This document shows positions 50,435-59,452 of a stretch of 64,000 nucleotides of DNA, piece after piece (the first letter of the stretch is position 1; every line of letters begins with the position of its first letter). The stretch covers positions 1-64,000 of the forward strand of contig JAJXVU010000008.1 of the NCBI GenBank assembly GCA_021781965.1, given 5' to 3'. The notes under the pieces were generated by a model, which was given only the letters and a program-made list of their open reading frames with translations, was not told the origin of the DNA and did no database searches. This DNA is from Pseudomonadota bacterium (GTDB taxonomy: Bacteria; Pseudomonadota; Gammaproteobacteria; UBA1113). A program made the position numbers and the translations under genes.

Positions 50435-50986
50435 TTACTGTTGCCAGGAAGCTCTAGATAACCTATACAAAACATGCTTTGATAAAGGATGATCCTTTGG
50501 CAATTTAGGATGCGTAAAATCACCATAGATATCGCGCTTTAAGCCTATCTTTTCTATTACGCGTATCGAGCGTATGTTGGCTGGGACTGTAAAGGCAACA
50601 ATTTCTTGCAAATTACAGCATTTAAATCCATAGTTCAACGCAGCTTTAGCCCCTTCCGTGGCATAACCTTTGCCCCAATACTTAGATCCCAAACGCCAGC
50701 CTATCTCAACAGCAGGAGTAAAATGAGCCCGCCAATCTACAGTATTAAGGCCTATAAAACCCATCAATGCACCGGTTTCTTTATGCTCGGTAGCCCAGGT
50801 AGTATAACCATGTTGTTCGTCATGACGGCGCACATAGCGTATAAAGTCTTGAATTTTTACTCTAGTTAAAGGACCTAATAAAAATTCAATCACTTTAGGA
50901 TCTTGATTGATTTGAAAATACGCCTCGCTATCCTCTACTTGCCAGGTCCTTAAAATGAGTCTTTCTGTTTTAATAATAGTAGCCAT
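50435..50986 (-). CDS. GNAT acetyltransferase, RimJ/RimL type
   Basis: A 183-aa protein starting MATIIKTERLILRTWQVED, the standard N-terminus of the RimJ/RimL-like group. EIGWRLGSKYWGKGYATEGA (about 94-113) binds acetyl-CoA, and NIRSIRVIEKIGLKRD lies near 140-155. A GGAGAA site precedes ATG 50986. The longer ORF from 51040 adds an unlikely tail. The substrate may be a ribosomal protein N-terminus or a small amine. Confidence 0.9.
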   Translation of the reverse strand: MATIIKTERLILRTWQVEDSEAYFQINQDPKVIEFLLGPLTRVKIQDFIRYVRRHDEQHGYTTWATEHKETGALMGFIGLNTVDWRAHFTPAVEIGWRLGSKYWGKGYATEGAKAALNYGFKCCNLQEIVAFTVPANIRSIRVIEKIGLKRDIYGDFTHPKLPKDHPLSKHVLYRLSRASWQQ

Positions 50987-51135
50987 TAGTTCTCCAAGAA
51001 TTATCTTTGCAAATTTACTGATTTTGAACGAAAAAGTCAATTTAACTTCTAATACCGACTAAAATAGTTTATTTGTGCTATACTAATAAACTAAACATTT
51101 ATTTAACCTACAAAAAAATAATACGAGTCAGCCCG

Positions 51136-52488
51136 ATGCACGCACATATCCTTAAGAAGGATTTTTCTCCCCTCCTAAAATTAGCCGTTCCTCTAGCCTT
51201 AACCGGTGTGGTCAGTGGCGCAGCACCTTTTTTTGAAACCCTTTTCTTAGCCCATTTAAGCCAAGAAGCGCTGGCGGCAGGTGCTTTAGTCAGTTGGCTG
51301 TATGCTACATTCGTCGTCATTGCCCTGGGAATATTAGGTGCTATCAATGTCTTAGTGTCTCACAAACATGGGGCAAACGATCATAATGCTATATCTTGGG
51401 TTGTACGCGATGGCTTATTACTAGGCCTATTATTGGTTATTCCATCGTTTCTATTGTTTTGGTTTATCCCCCCTTTGTTTCTATTATTTGGGGAAGATCC
51501 TTCTATTGTTTCGCTGGCTGTCGCTTATTTACATGCCCTAGCCTGGGGATTATTACCTAATTTTATGGCCATTGCGGCATTAGAAGCCTTAATTGGTTTG
51601 GGTAATACACGTATCATTATGGCATTTACAGTATTAAGTGTTGCATTTGTCGTGTTCTTTAGCTATGTTTTGATTTTTGGAACATTTGGTTTTCCCGCTC
51701 TAGGCATCGCGGGTGCGGGTTGGGGTATGACCATCGGTTATTGGATTATAGCGATACTGCTCGCTCTTTATATTTTAATGGATAAACACTATAAAAAATA
51801 TTTTCGCTTTGTTTTTAGCACACGCAGGCCTTCTTTCTTCTGGGAACTATTGCATCTGGGTGTACCCATAGGCATTATGTATGGTTTTGAGGTTGCATTC
51901 TTCTTCGCAATTACCTTAATTATAGGCTCCTTAAGTAATCAGGCCTTAGCTGCCAATCAAATTGCACTGCAATATATGGTCGCATTCATGGGCGTCATTT
52001 TCTCTATTGCACAAGCCATTACAGTGCGTATGGGTTATCTATTGGGTGCCCAAGAAACGCATTCTGCAAAACAAGCCTGTTTTGCGGGCATATGGCTATC
52101 TGCAGTGCCTATGGGCATCATTGCCATTGTCTATTGGTGTCTGCCCGCCTTGCTCATTTCGTTTGATTTAAATATCAGCGCCCCCCAAAATATAAGCTTA
52201 ATCGCCGAGATAAAAATACTGTTTGCCATTAGTGCGCTATTTCAAATTGTTGAGGCCATACGCATAGCCCTGTTTGGTGCATTACGTGCGTTGAAAGACA
52301 CTCATTTTACCTTATTCATTTCTGTTCTTAGCTTCTGGGGCATTGCTCTGCCCATAGGCTATGTATTGGCCACTCGCTTTCATTTGGGTGCAGCAGGACT
52401 GTGGTGGGGAATGACCTTAGGCGCTGCGATCAGCGTCTTTCTTCTTGCGATGCGCTTTAAATCAAAAATTTCAAGTTATAGTTATTAA
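51136..52488 (+). CDS. MATE family efflux transporter
   Basis: A 450-aa, 12-helix multidrug and toxin extrusion protein (NorM-like) with duplicated halves. The first half starts LLKLAVPLALTGVVSGAAPF and the second WELLHLGVPIGIMYGFEVAFF (in parts near 235). GLGNTRIIMAFTVLS and GALRALKDTHFTLFIS are the paired loops. It exports cationic compounds using Na+ or H+. ATG 51136 fits the family, while 51073 would add a polar extension. It converges with the disrupted kinase gene, and the ends overlap by 18 bp. Confidence 0.93.
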   Translation: MHAHILKKDFSPLLKLAVPLALTGVVSGAAPFFETLFLAHLSQEALAAGALVSWLYATFVVIALGILGAINVLVSHKHGANDHNAISWVVRDGLLLGLLLVIPSFLLFWFIPPLFLLFGEDPSIVSLAVAYLHALAWGLLPNFMAIAALEALIGLGNTRIIMAFTVLSVAFVVFFSYVLIFGTFGFPALGIAGAGWGMTIGYWIIAILLALYILMDKHYKKYFRFVFSTRRPSFFWELLHLGVPIGIMYGFEVAFFFAITLIIGSLSNQALAANQIALQYMVAFMGVIFSIAQAITVRMGYLLGAQETHSAKQACFAGIWLSAVPMGIIAIVYWCLPALLISFDLNISAPQNISLIAEIKILFAISALFQIVEAIRIALFGALRALKDTHFTLFISVLSFWGIALPIGYVLATRFHLGAAGLWWGMTLGAAISVFLLAMRFKSKISSYSY

Positions 52489-53520
52489 CAATAGTCTTTC
52501 TAGTTCCTTTTCCGGATACAATGCAAATTTATCTTCTTTATTCAGCTTTTGAAAGAAATTATCCAAAACGATAGCTATAGGCGCATATCGTTTGAGCGTC
52601 GCACTTATGCCTGCAGGTAACATATCTGCCTCGCTCATTATAATCTCACGTAAACGTAATTCCCATTGTTCTTTGCCAAAAAATGTAGTAACGATGCATT
52701 GTAGTAAGTTTACAATGGCGCAAACCTGATCATAGCTCTTATGCTGTGTAAAAAACATGGTTTCTGCTGCGGTTAATTCAAATTTTGACCATAAAGACAA
52801 TCCGAAATCCGTTAGATAGATTTGGCCATCATCAATGAGTATATTTTCATAGTGTTCATCGAAATGCAAGAGACCTCGCGCGTGCAAATCATTATTAATA
52901 ATTCTTAAGTTTTCATCTACCCAAGCAATAGCGGTTTCTGCCCTATCTTCGCCTTTTAAAATTTCAGCGCTCAACCAAGCATATAAATTTTGTGGGATAT
53001 ATTCGACAAAAAAAACGATATGCGCAGTTGCTTGATGCAGATCTTCAACACGCTTGGAAACGACATCAAGATATTGCAAATCCTGATGATACTTTTCCAG
53101 ATCAGCATTAAACTGAATATTGGCTTCATTATGGTCATTGGCAAGAATACGCTAGGGATACAGCATAGGGAAATAAGCACATTCGCCATTCAGCACCCAT
53201 TCAGTCGTCATGGTGTGTACTGCCAACTCACGCCAAGCACGAAAACCTGCCGAACCGATGCCATATTGGTAGCACAGCGGTAAATCATAAATGCTTGCCG
53301 TGGACATAAAATGCTGCGGCAACTGCTCTAAATCGGTTAAAGGCACTTTTTTAACAAATACTGGGCTATTTGCTATCTCAATCAAAGCCGCTTTGCCACC
53401 TAGGCCTGCGGGTATGGGCTTTGCCTCTGCTAAAATGTGCTTAAGTTCTTCATTACTAAGATGGGCGAAATGCGCTGAGACTGTATCGTAGCATTTGTGG
53501 CGAGGCTGTAATTTATTCAT
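52471..53520 (-). pseudogene. Protein-kinase-like gene with in-frame amber stop
   Basis: One continuous 350-codon frame runs from ATG 53520 to the stop near 52471, broken by a single TAG at 53152-53154 (after FPMLYP). The first 122 codons hold an N-lobe (VFVKKVPLTDLEQLP with the ATP-binding Lys). The rest holds the catalytic loop HFDEHYENILIDDGQIYLTDFGLSL, with the Asp and DFG in place. It is otherwise undamaged, so this is a recent nonsense mutation, a sequencing error or readthrough. Confidence 0.72.
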
Positions 53521-53664
53521 AAACAGCCACTCTGATTTTTGTGGATCTTCTGTTATTTATTGTTATAAAACAATATGTTAGGATAATGGGCTGTCTTCTG
53601 TTCATACCGGCAGCTTAATGGTTACCCTTAAAAAAGTCAATATTCGATAATATTGATCTACGCC

Positions 53665-53709
53665 TTGACAATTTAGTAAATTTATATATAATATCTTAAT
53701 ATACTAAAT
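53665..53709 (+). promoter_or_regulatory. Sigma-70 promoter overlapped by MarR operator candidate
   Basis: TTGACA (53665-53670) and TATAAT (53687-53692) are spaced by 16 bp. The perfect inverted arms ATTTAGTA (53671-53678) and TACTAAAT (53702-53709) span the -10 box. The downstream operon ends in a MarR gene, so autorepression here is likely. Confidence 0.65.
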
Positions 53710-53722
53710 AGGGGTCGATTCA

Positions 53723-54148
53723 ATGTGGTCAAAAACTTACAGCAAAACCTTTCAGGGCATCAGAAAAGAAGACATCTGGCGTATTTGGACTGATGTCAAT
53801 AATTGGTCGCAGTGGCATGGCGATCTGGACCATTGCAAAATGGAAGGGCCTTTTGAGGTAGGCAATCATTTTATGCTAAAACCCAAAGGTATGCGTCCAG
53901 TAAAAATTAAATTAACTGAGGTAAAAGTCGATCATAGTTTCACTGATTGTACTTCTTTTCCTGGTGCTAAAATGATTGATACTCACGCTTTAGAAGAAAC
54001 CGCAGAGGGCTTAAAATTAACGAATACATTGGTCGTTACTGGGCCGCTTAAATGGTTGTGGATCAAACTAGTGGCGCAAAACGTCGCCAATACTGCTGCA
54101 GATGAGATGCAAGCATTGGTAGACCTTGCACGGGCTAAATATGGCTAA
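53723..54148 (+). CDS. SRPBCC (START-like) family protein
   Basis: A 141-aa helix-grip protein. It has IRKEDIWRIWTDVNNWSQWH (about 13-32), FEVGNHFMLKPKGMRPVKIK near 47-66 and a long C-terminal helix (NVANTAADEMQALVDLARAK). Such proteins bind hydrophobic ligands. It is encoded with a MarR repressor, so it may bind or process the regulator's inducer. An AGGGG site precedes ATG 53723. Confidence 0.88.
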   Translation: MWSKTYSKTFQGIRKEDIWRIWTDVNNWSQWHGDLDHCKMEGPFEVGNHFMLKPKGMRPVKIKLTEVKVDHSFTDCTSFPGAKMIDTHALEETAEGLKLTNTLVVTGPLKWLWIKLVAQNVANTAADEMQALVDLARAKYG

Positions 54149-54602
54149 GCTCCCCTTTGGTTTTGATAAACCCGAAGACAGCCCTGGTTTTTTATTGTGG
54201 CAAACTACTCTCACTTGGCAGCGGCACATTAAAAAAGCGCTGGAAATATATGATGTTACACACCCTCAATTTGTCATTATGGCATTATTGCTGTGGTTTG
54301 AAGCACATAACTACGATACCACACAAATTCTAATTACAAATTGGTCTAAGTTGGATAAAATGACGGTATCTAGCTCTTTAAAGAAACTAGTATTGTTAGG
54401 CTATGTTCATCGTATCGAACACAAAACTGATACTCGTGCAAAAAGTGTTTCTGTAACGCCTAAAGGTAAAGATCTAGTGCGAAAATTAGTGCCTATAGTA
54501 GAAGAGATCGATTCTGTGTTTTTTGCTAAAGCCTCAACATCCGATCAAAAAAGCCTTATTCGAATTTTAAAAATATTAGCGGCGGGAGTGCAAGATAAAT
54601 AA
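54141..54602 (+). CDS. MarR family transcriptional regulator
   Basis: A 153-aa winged-helix repressor. It has WSKLDKMTVSSSLKKLVLLG (recognition helix near 72-91), the wing HRIEHKTDTRAKSVSVTPKG (near 94-113) and flanking dimerisation helices. ATG 54141 overlaps the SRPBCC stop. The likely target is the palindrome at 53671-53709 in its own operon's promoter. Confidence 0.9.
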   Translation: MAKLPFGFDKPEDSPGFLLWQTTLTWQRHIKKALEIYDVTHPQFVIMALLLWFEAHNYDTTQILITNWSKLDKMTVSSSLKKLVLLGYVHRIEHKTDTRAKSVSVTPKGKDLVRKLVPIVEEIDSVFFAKASTSDQKSLIRILKILAAGVQDK

Positions 54603-54797
54603 TGAAAATGTAACTATTCTCCCTGACGATCGATGCTTGGTTATAAATGAATTAACAGAGCCGCGGCAATTAAACAGCGGAGGAATAGGATATACTCTCA
54701 TGCGTCCAATGTGCGTCTTTCTTCCAAGATGGTGCGAGTGGCTACGGAAAAATAATGATTGATATTCTATGAATTTATTTGTTATCATTCTTATTTT

Positions 54798-54854
54798 GTA
54801 ACCACTCACCCCCACAATTGCGAGTAGCGTAGCAATGATGAGGTGAGTAGTTAC
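54798..54854. repeat. REP-like palindromic element
   Basis: GTAACCACTCACC (54798-54810) pairs with GGTGAGTAGTTAC (54842-54854) with one mismatch. Inside, ATTGC/GCAAT (54817-54835) forms a second stem. The 57-bp nested palindrome sits between marR and the HExxH gene. The rest of 54603-54887 shows nothing else. Confidence 0.6.
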
Positions 54855-54887
54855 AATCTAAATATCATTATTAGTGGGGTATATCGT

Positions 54888-56354
54888 ATGAATCCATTTG
54901 AAATAGAGCTGCGGATTAGATTGAATAACATAATTAAATTTGAAGGAGCGTTATCGAATCAAAACGAAATTCGTGAGTTGATGCGAGAAGCTATTGTGTT
55001 AGCTACAAAAGCATCCTATTTCCATCATTATTACATTTTAACTGTACTGGACTCGCCTAACTTTAATATTGTTTTATGTGACAATATCTCTTTTAGAAAA
55101 ATTATAGGTGGTATCAGTCCCGCAAATGCATTTTATCTAATATCCCCAATCAAGGAGCGCAATCACCTCTACTATAAGGCCGAGGGCGCGATCTTTTTAG
55201 TCGCTGAGGGACGTCCAGAAAGATTGGTATCCGCAGTGTCGCATGAATTTATACATGCTTATATGCGTTTAAGCCATTTTCCTGTGGGCAAAGGATTGTC
55301 TTATAAGGATGATTTAGTCTCGCCTAGCTTTCCTCCTACAAAGGAAAGCATTAGCGCCTTTTACGCAGCCGTTCGCAAAGGAGATGAACGCTTGGTTATA
55401 TTGATGGATTATTACTTAAAGAACCGCGCTTCCTTTAAAGCCCAATATCCAGAATTAAACGCTCAATTGCGAGAGTCATTTAATCGCTATTATCCACGCA
55501 TTACTCCTATAACTGAAGATGACTGTAACTCACCGGATGTATCTAACATATTAGCAAAAATAAAAGCAAAAAATGGAGGAGACCCACCAGGAATTTTTGC
55601 GGAGGGCGAAGTTTACAGTGTCGGTAGTGTGCTGCCTACAACCAAAAATAGGTGTGAACTTTGGGGAATATGGGGCCTTGAAAATTGTACCGACTGCGCT
55701 GAGGATAGCGAGGGTGAAATTTATTTTATTAGAAGTATGATAAGGGATACAGGAAAAAGAATAGAAATGCGTGCTGAGCATATAGCAGAAATCTATCCTC
55801 CACGACAAATTCCAGGCGAAACTCTAGCGTATGTAATGGAACTAAATGGTATTGTTAGATTTTATCCTGAACTTTTATTGCATATTGCAGAAGATAGCCA
55901 ACGCAATAGTGAGCATTCTCAATTACCTGTCCATGAGTCAATGAAAAGTATTGTTACAAAGTCACAATCGATGCGGGATTGCTTAATGACTGTTACAGAG
56001 TCAGTGCAAAGAGGTCCCTTTGATATACAGGGAAAAATGTATAGTGCTGTGCTTGGACTATTTTCCTTGTCTACAGTTTTATCACCTTTCGTCTCGAATC
56101 CTTGTTTATCTTTAAATATGGATAAGATACCCCAGATAGACACTTTCTCTGAGAAAGGCTTGGAAGAAGCGGGAGGCGAGTTGGAACACTCTCTTGGGAC
56201 AACCATAACGGTTGGCATTGGATTAGCAGTTTGCGCGGGTTTAATGACATATGGGTTTTTTCGTTGTTTTTCTAAAGAACCTAGCGCAACCCCATTGCAG
56301 GCCGGACATGCTGGCAATACTGTTCCGAGGCAGTCTCGCTCAAAAAGACGCTGA
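54888..56354 (+). CDS. Unknown protein with HExxH zinc-protease motif and C-terminal membrane hairpin
   Basis: A 488-aa protein I do not recognise as a whole. VSHEFIHAYMRLSHF puts an HExxH zinc motif at residues 119-123. A possible third ligand is Glu 311 in PGETLAYVMEL, or Glu 297/301 in RAEHIAEIYPP. Residues 240-270 hold a Cys cluster (NRCELWG, ENCTDC). Two hydrophobic segments follow (about 384-402 and 439-461), then a basic tail ending SRSKRR. There is no N-terminal signal. The design (soluble metallopeptidase, membrane hairpin, basic end) fits a secreted host-acting enzyme such as an M91-like effector. ATG 54888 starts after the palindrome; the longer ORF from 54843 begins within it. Confidence 0.66.
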   Translation: MNPFEIELRIRLNNIIKFEGALSNQNEIRELMREAIVLATKASYFHHYYILTVLDSPNFNIVLCDNISFRKIIGGISPANAFYLISPIKERNHLYYKAEGAIFLVAEGRPERLVSAVSHEFIHAYMRLSHFPVGKGLSYKDDLVSPSFPPTKESISAFYAAVRKGDERLVILMDYYLKNRASFKAQYPELNAQLRESFNRYYPRITPITEDDCNSPDVSNILAKIKAKNGGDPPGIFAEGEVYSVGSVLPTTKNRCELWGIWGLENCTDCAEDSEGEIYFIRSMIRDTGKRIEMRAEHIAEIYPPRQIPGETLAYVMELNGIVRFYPELLLHIAEDSQRNSEHSQLPVHESMKSIVTKSQSMRDCLMTVTESVQRGPFDIQGKMYSAVLGLFSLSTVLSPFVSNPCLSLNMDKIPQIDTFSEKGLEEAGGELEHSLGTTITVGIGLAVCAGLMTYGFFRCFSKEPSATPLQAGHAGNTVPRQSRSKRR

Positions 56355-56534
56355 TTTTAAAAAATTGTATACGCACGTATCTATGCCTTATTGAATCAGC
56401 ACAGCAAATTCTAAATTGTTGTGCTGTTCTAGGCTCATCCTTTATGGTAGAGAAGACTTCCTCTTGTCAAATACCAGTGGAGTTGGTAAGATGATAATAA
56501 ATAGTGCCGCATTTAAAAAAAGGCGTAGATATAA

Positions 56535-57068
56535 ATGAAAAAAGCAACAAGACGCTTAACGACAGGTATTAATCTGGAGGCCACTGAGTCTCTTATTATT
56601 GCCGATGAATCTGTAAATTGGTTTGCACCTTATGCAAAATTCCCCAGCTTCCAAATACAAGAATTGTTTTACAGTGAAGAATGTCCTTTGTCATTAGCCA
56701 CTCGCCATATAGTAAAAGAATACGATATTGATTTACCCGAAAAAGCAATCCGCTTTTTGAAAGTACGAATGCCCACGAAAGCAGAAATAATCGCGGATCT
56801 AACACGTGCAGGTGAGCCTATCCCAGAAGAATGGCATAAGTTTAATTTACATCGTACAGATTCAATTGATTATCTTTATGTTCTCTCTGGCAATATTACT
56901 TGTGTTGTCGGTACAAAAACGACTGAATTATCTACCGGAGATTTTGTTGTACAAGTTGGCCCCGAGCATACGTGGCTCAATGATAATGAAGAACCATGCT
57001 ATATGCTTTGTGTTATGATAGGCATAGCAGCGCCTGATAATACAGAAAGAAGAAAAACTGCTTTTTAA
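56535..57068 (+). CDS. Cupin domain protein
   Basis: A 177-aa protein with a C-terminal double-stranded beta-helix cupin (about 105-170; DSIDYLYVLSGNITCVVGTK, then LSTGDFVVQVGPEHTWLND). The usual HxH of motif 1 is replaced, so metal binding may be weak. The N-terminal 100 residues have no clear domain. The family is sometimes annotated as an oxalate- or quercetin-type cupin; no substrate can be named. It converges with the alpha/beta hydrolase gene by 4 bp. Confidence 0.85.
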   Translation: MKKATRRLTTGINLEATESLIIADESVNWFAPYAKFPSFQIQELFYSEECPLSLATRHIVKEYDIDLPEKAIRFLKVRMPTKAEIIADLTRAGEPIPEEWHKFNLHRTDSIDYLYVLSGNITCVVGTKTTELSTGDFVVQVGPEHTWLNDNEEPCYMLCVMIGIAAPDNTERRKTAF

Positions 57069-57871
57069 AGCCCACAAATAGAATGGTTAGAGATAGAATC
57101 AATAAATTTTCTTATTACTGGCACGACTAGATCCCCACTCCAATAAATTTTAGCATGATCAGCATCAGAAAACACATGAAAATGTGACTGGTGGCCAGAA
57201 GATTCTTCTAATTTCATAGATAGATCCTGTAAATTCTTTACCGTAGTCTCTTTTGCCCCCACATAAATTAAGGTAGGTGTTTTGACATATTGAACAAAGT
57301 CTAAATAGTTAAACCATTCAGATGAATTTGCTGCCAAAACTGACTTAGCATCATTTGCCAAGAAAGTACTTCTGACATCTTCATTAGAAATTTTGTTTCC
57401 TAATAAATTTTCAAGCTCAGAGACATATTCTTCAATACCAATAGCTAAAGCTTTTTTAATTTCATTCTTAAATAATGCAAAATAAGGTGTTGCAAAAATA
57501 TAAGACTTAAAACGGTCCGGATGAAATCTTGCCAAAATAAAGCACATGGCAGCCCCTATGGATGCCCCTAAGCAATGCGCTTTTTCAACTTTTTCGTGAT
57601 CTAATACAGAAATAGTATCTTCTGCCCTGCTCTTCAAGCTATATTCCATAGGATCATACGGTTTACTGCTTTGCCCATAGCCTCTACTATCAATTAATAT
57701 TAATTTATAATTATTCTTTAATAAGGACACATACTCTAAGGTATGCCAATCATGGACACAATTACCATTGCCATGATGAAAAACAAGAACCTCTACTCCA
57801 TTACCGATGACTTCATAATTGATTGCAATTTCCCTATTGGTCTGTACATCTTTCCTCACAACCTTAGGCAT
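57065..57871 (-). CDS. Alpha/beta-fold hydrolase
   Basis: A 268-aa hydrolase. It has HHGNGNCVHDWHTLEYVSLL (oxyanion loop near 32-51), LILIDSRGYGQSSKPYDP near 57-74, the nucleophile elbow HCLGASIGAAMCFILA (Ser near 105) and the Asp/His end DADHAKIYW near 242-250. The triad is complete. The substrate is open: ester, epoxide or lactone. AGGAGATATT precedes ATG 57871. Confidence 0.9.
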   Translation of the reverse strand: MPKVVRKDVQTNREIAINYEVIGNGVEVLVFHHGNGNCVHDWHTLEYVSLLKNNYKLILIDSRGYGQSSKPYDPMEYSLKSRAEDTISVLDHEKVEKAHCLGASIGAAMCFILARFHPDRFKSYIFATPYFALFKNEIKKALAIGIEEYVSELENLLGNKISNEDVRSTFLANDAKSVLAANSSEWFNYLDFVQYVKTPTLIYVGAKETTVKNLQDLSMKLEESSGHQSHFHVFSDADHAKIYWSGDLVVPVIRKFIDSISNHSICGL

Positions 57872-57998
57872 AATATCTCCTATATTTCTTTACAAAAACA
57901 GTTTCCTTGCGTCGAACCCGGATTTAATTGGCGAAACGTTAGCGCTATCAATTGATTCTATTCGTAATACCTCATTATCGCTTAAATCTCTCAAAGGT

Positions 57999-58949
57999 CT
58001 AAATAAACTTTTTTATTGAATCGTTCACATCGCATTCAAAGAAAATTGAATCAAGATGGCATACTTCAAAAGTATTCGGCAATATACTGTCTGGAATACG
58101 TCTAAAGCCATATTTATCATAAAATTTATGCGCCGCTCTTAATGTATCTACAGTGCCCAAATACAAAGTTTTAAATCCATGTTTTTTTGAAGCGCTGAAT
58201 AAAGCGTTCATTAATTTTTGAGCCACTCCTTTGCCTCTATATTCCTTTATGACAAAGAACTTCTTAATTTCGCCTTTTGTGGCATCTATTTTCTTTAAGC
58301 CTACACTCCCGACAATCTTACCATTATCGTCAATCGCATACCAAAAATTATAGGAGTTGTTGTAGTAAAAATCTTGTTCTGCTTTTAAGACACAGGTATT
58401 AATAGCCTCCGTTATAGGAATAGAAAATTCATTTTTTTGTATATTTTCAATCATGTTAACTATTTGCTTTCGAATAGTCCGCGAAGTAGATAGAGTAAGT
58501 ATTTTTACCCGTTCTCTTATCAATCTACTTTTCTCCAATGCCGATGAATATCTATCTATAGATTCAGTGATTTTCAACATTTCTGCTTCATCTAAAAATT
58601 CAAACGCCCCCTTTATCTTGTTTTGAGAGAATGTATCTATCTTCTCAAGAACGTTTTTCCCTGCAGCAGTTATATGCAAGTGTTTTTCTCGTCTATCTAC
58701 ACCCATTTTTAATTCTATAAGCCCATCTTTTTTAAGAGATTTAATGAGCCCTGATACTTTAGACAAAGAGATAAGCAGTAAATTCGCCAGTTTAGATAAG
58801 GTAATACCTGGATCTTTATCAATTTCTACTAAAGCATGCCAGTGTGCTGGTGTAGCATTAACATCGGATTGATCAGGCTGTAGTAACCCTAATTCTCTCA
58901 CCAATTTTCTTGATAAATGGCGTAATTGCTCTATTTGTTCTTTTTTCAT
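57999..58949 (-). CDS. MarR-GNAT fusion (bifunctional regulator/acetyltransferase)
   Basis: A 316-aa two-domain protein. The MarR winged helix covers about 1-145 (ITLSKLANLLLISLSKVSGL, then wing LIELKMGVDRREKHLHITAA). The GNAT domain covers about 160-305 (KKFFVIKEYRGKGVAQKLMN, then AHKFYDKYGFRRIP). This fusion family is widespread; the acetylated target is unknown. A GAGGTGAG site lies just before ATG 58949, which I prefer to the codon at 58970. Confidence 0.9.
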   Translation of the reverse strand: MKKEQIEQLRHLSRKLVRELGLLQPDQSDVNATPAHWHALVEIDKDPGITLSKLANLLLISLSKVSGLIKSLKKDGLIELKMGVDRREKHLHITAAGKNVLEKIDTFSQNKIKGAFEFLDEAEMLKITESIDRYSSALEKSRLIRERVKILTLSTSRTIRKQIVNMIENIQKNEFSIPITEAINTCVLKAEQDFYYNNSYNFWYAIDDNGKIVGSVGLKKIDATKGEIKKFFVIKEYRGKGVAQKLMNALFSASKKHGFKTLYLGTVDTLRAAHKFYDKYGFRRIPDSILPNTFEVCHLDSIFFECDVNDSIKKFI

Positions 58950-59069
58950 ACTCACCTCAACTTGTTCCATACAACTATTTTAACATAAATGCTTTCAAAA
59001 TTAAAGTTTATTTGTTATAATACTTCGAATATATATAATTTTATTTGAGGTAATCTATGTCATCTCTTG

Positions 59070-59429
59070 TTAAATTAGAGAAACGGCGTTATCTGGATAA
59101 TACCTATCTAATTGATCTGCAGCGCCTTTGTATTCTAATAAAAATCGGTAGATCACATAATTGCATTGCACTCGTGCTGAGTCTGCTTGAATATCAACTA
59201 TTATATTGAATATATTATGTTGCGTTTTTAAGCGTGTAAAAGTGTTGCTTCTTTCTGCCACATATTGTTGTTTTGTAAGGGCTCCGGGTGATATTCCACG
59301 AAAACCAGAGTAATCACAAAAAATCTCATCGCAAAGACAATCCGATAACGCATCCCAATCTTGCTTATCAAATGCACCCATAAAATGAAATAATGTCTTT
59401 TCTATTTGGTCATGGTTTTCATATGACAA
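59070..59429 (-). CDS. SnoaL/NTF2-like protein, probably C-terminally truncated
   Basis: About 119 aa. SYENHDQIEKTLFHFMGAFD starts the NTF2-like cone fold, followed by WDALSDCLCDEIFCDYSGF. The last recognisable strand is YRFLLEYKGAADQ; then the frame enters unrelated sequence (LDRYYPDNAVSLI) and stops. Family members usually continue about 20-25 residues with a GRY...W strand, so the end is probably lost. AAAAGGAG precedes TTG 59429, which is the best start. It shares a transcript with the VOC gene. Confidence 0.68.
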   Translation of the reverse strand: MSYENHDQIEKTLFHFMGAFDKQDWDALSDCLCDEIFCDYSGFRGISPGALTKQQYVAERSNTFTRLKTQHNIFNIIVDIQADSARVQCNYVIYRFLLEYKGAADQLDRYYPDNAVSLI

Positions 59430-59452
59430 GGTAACATCTCCTTTTAACCTAT

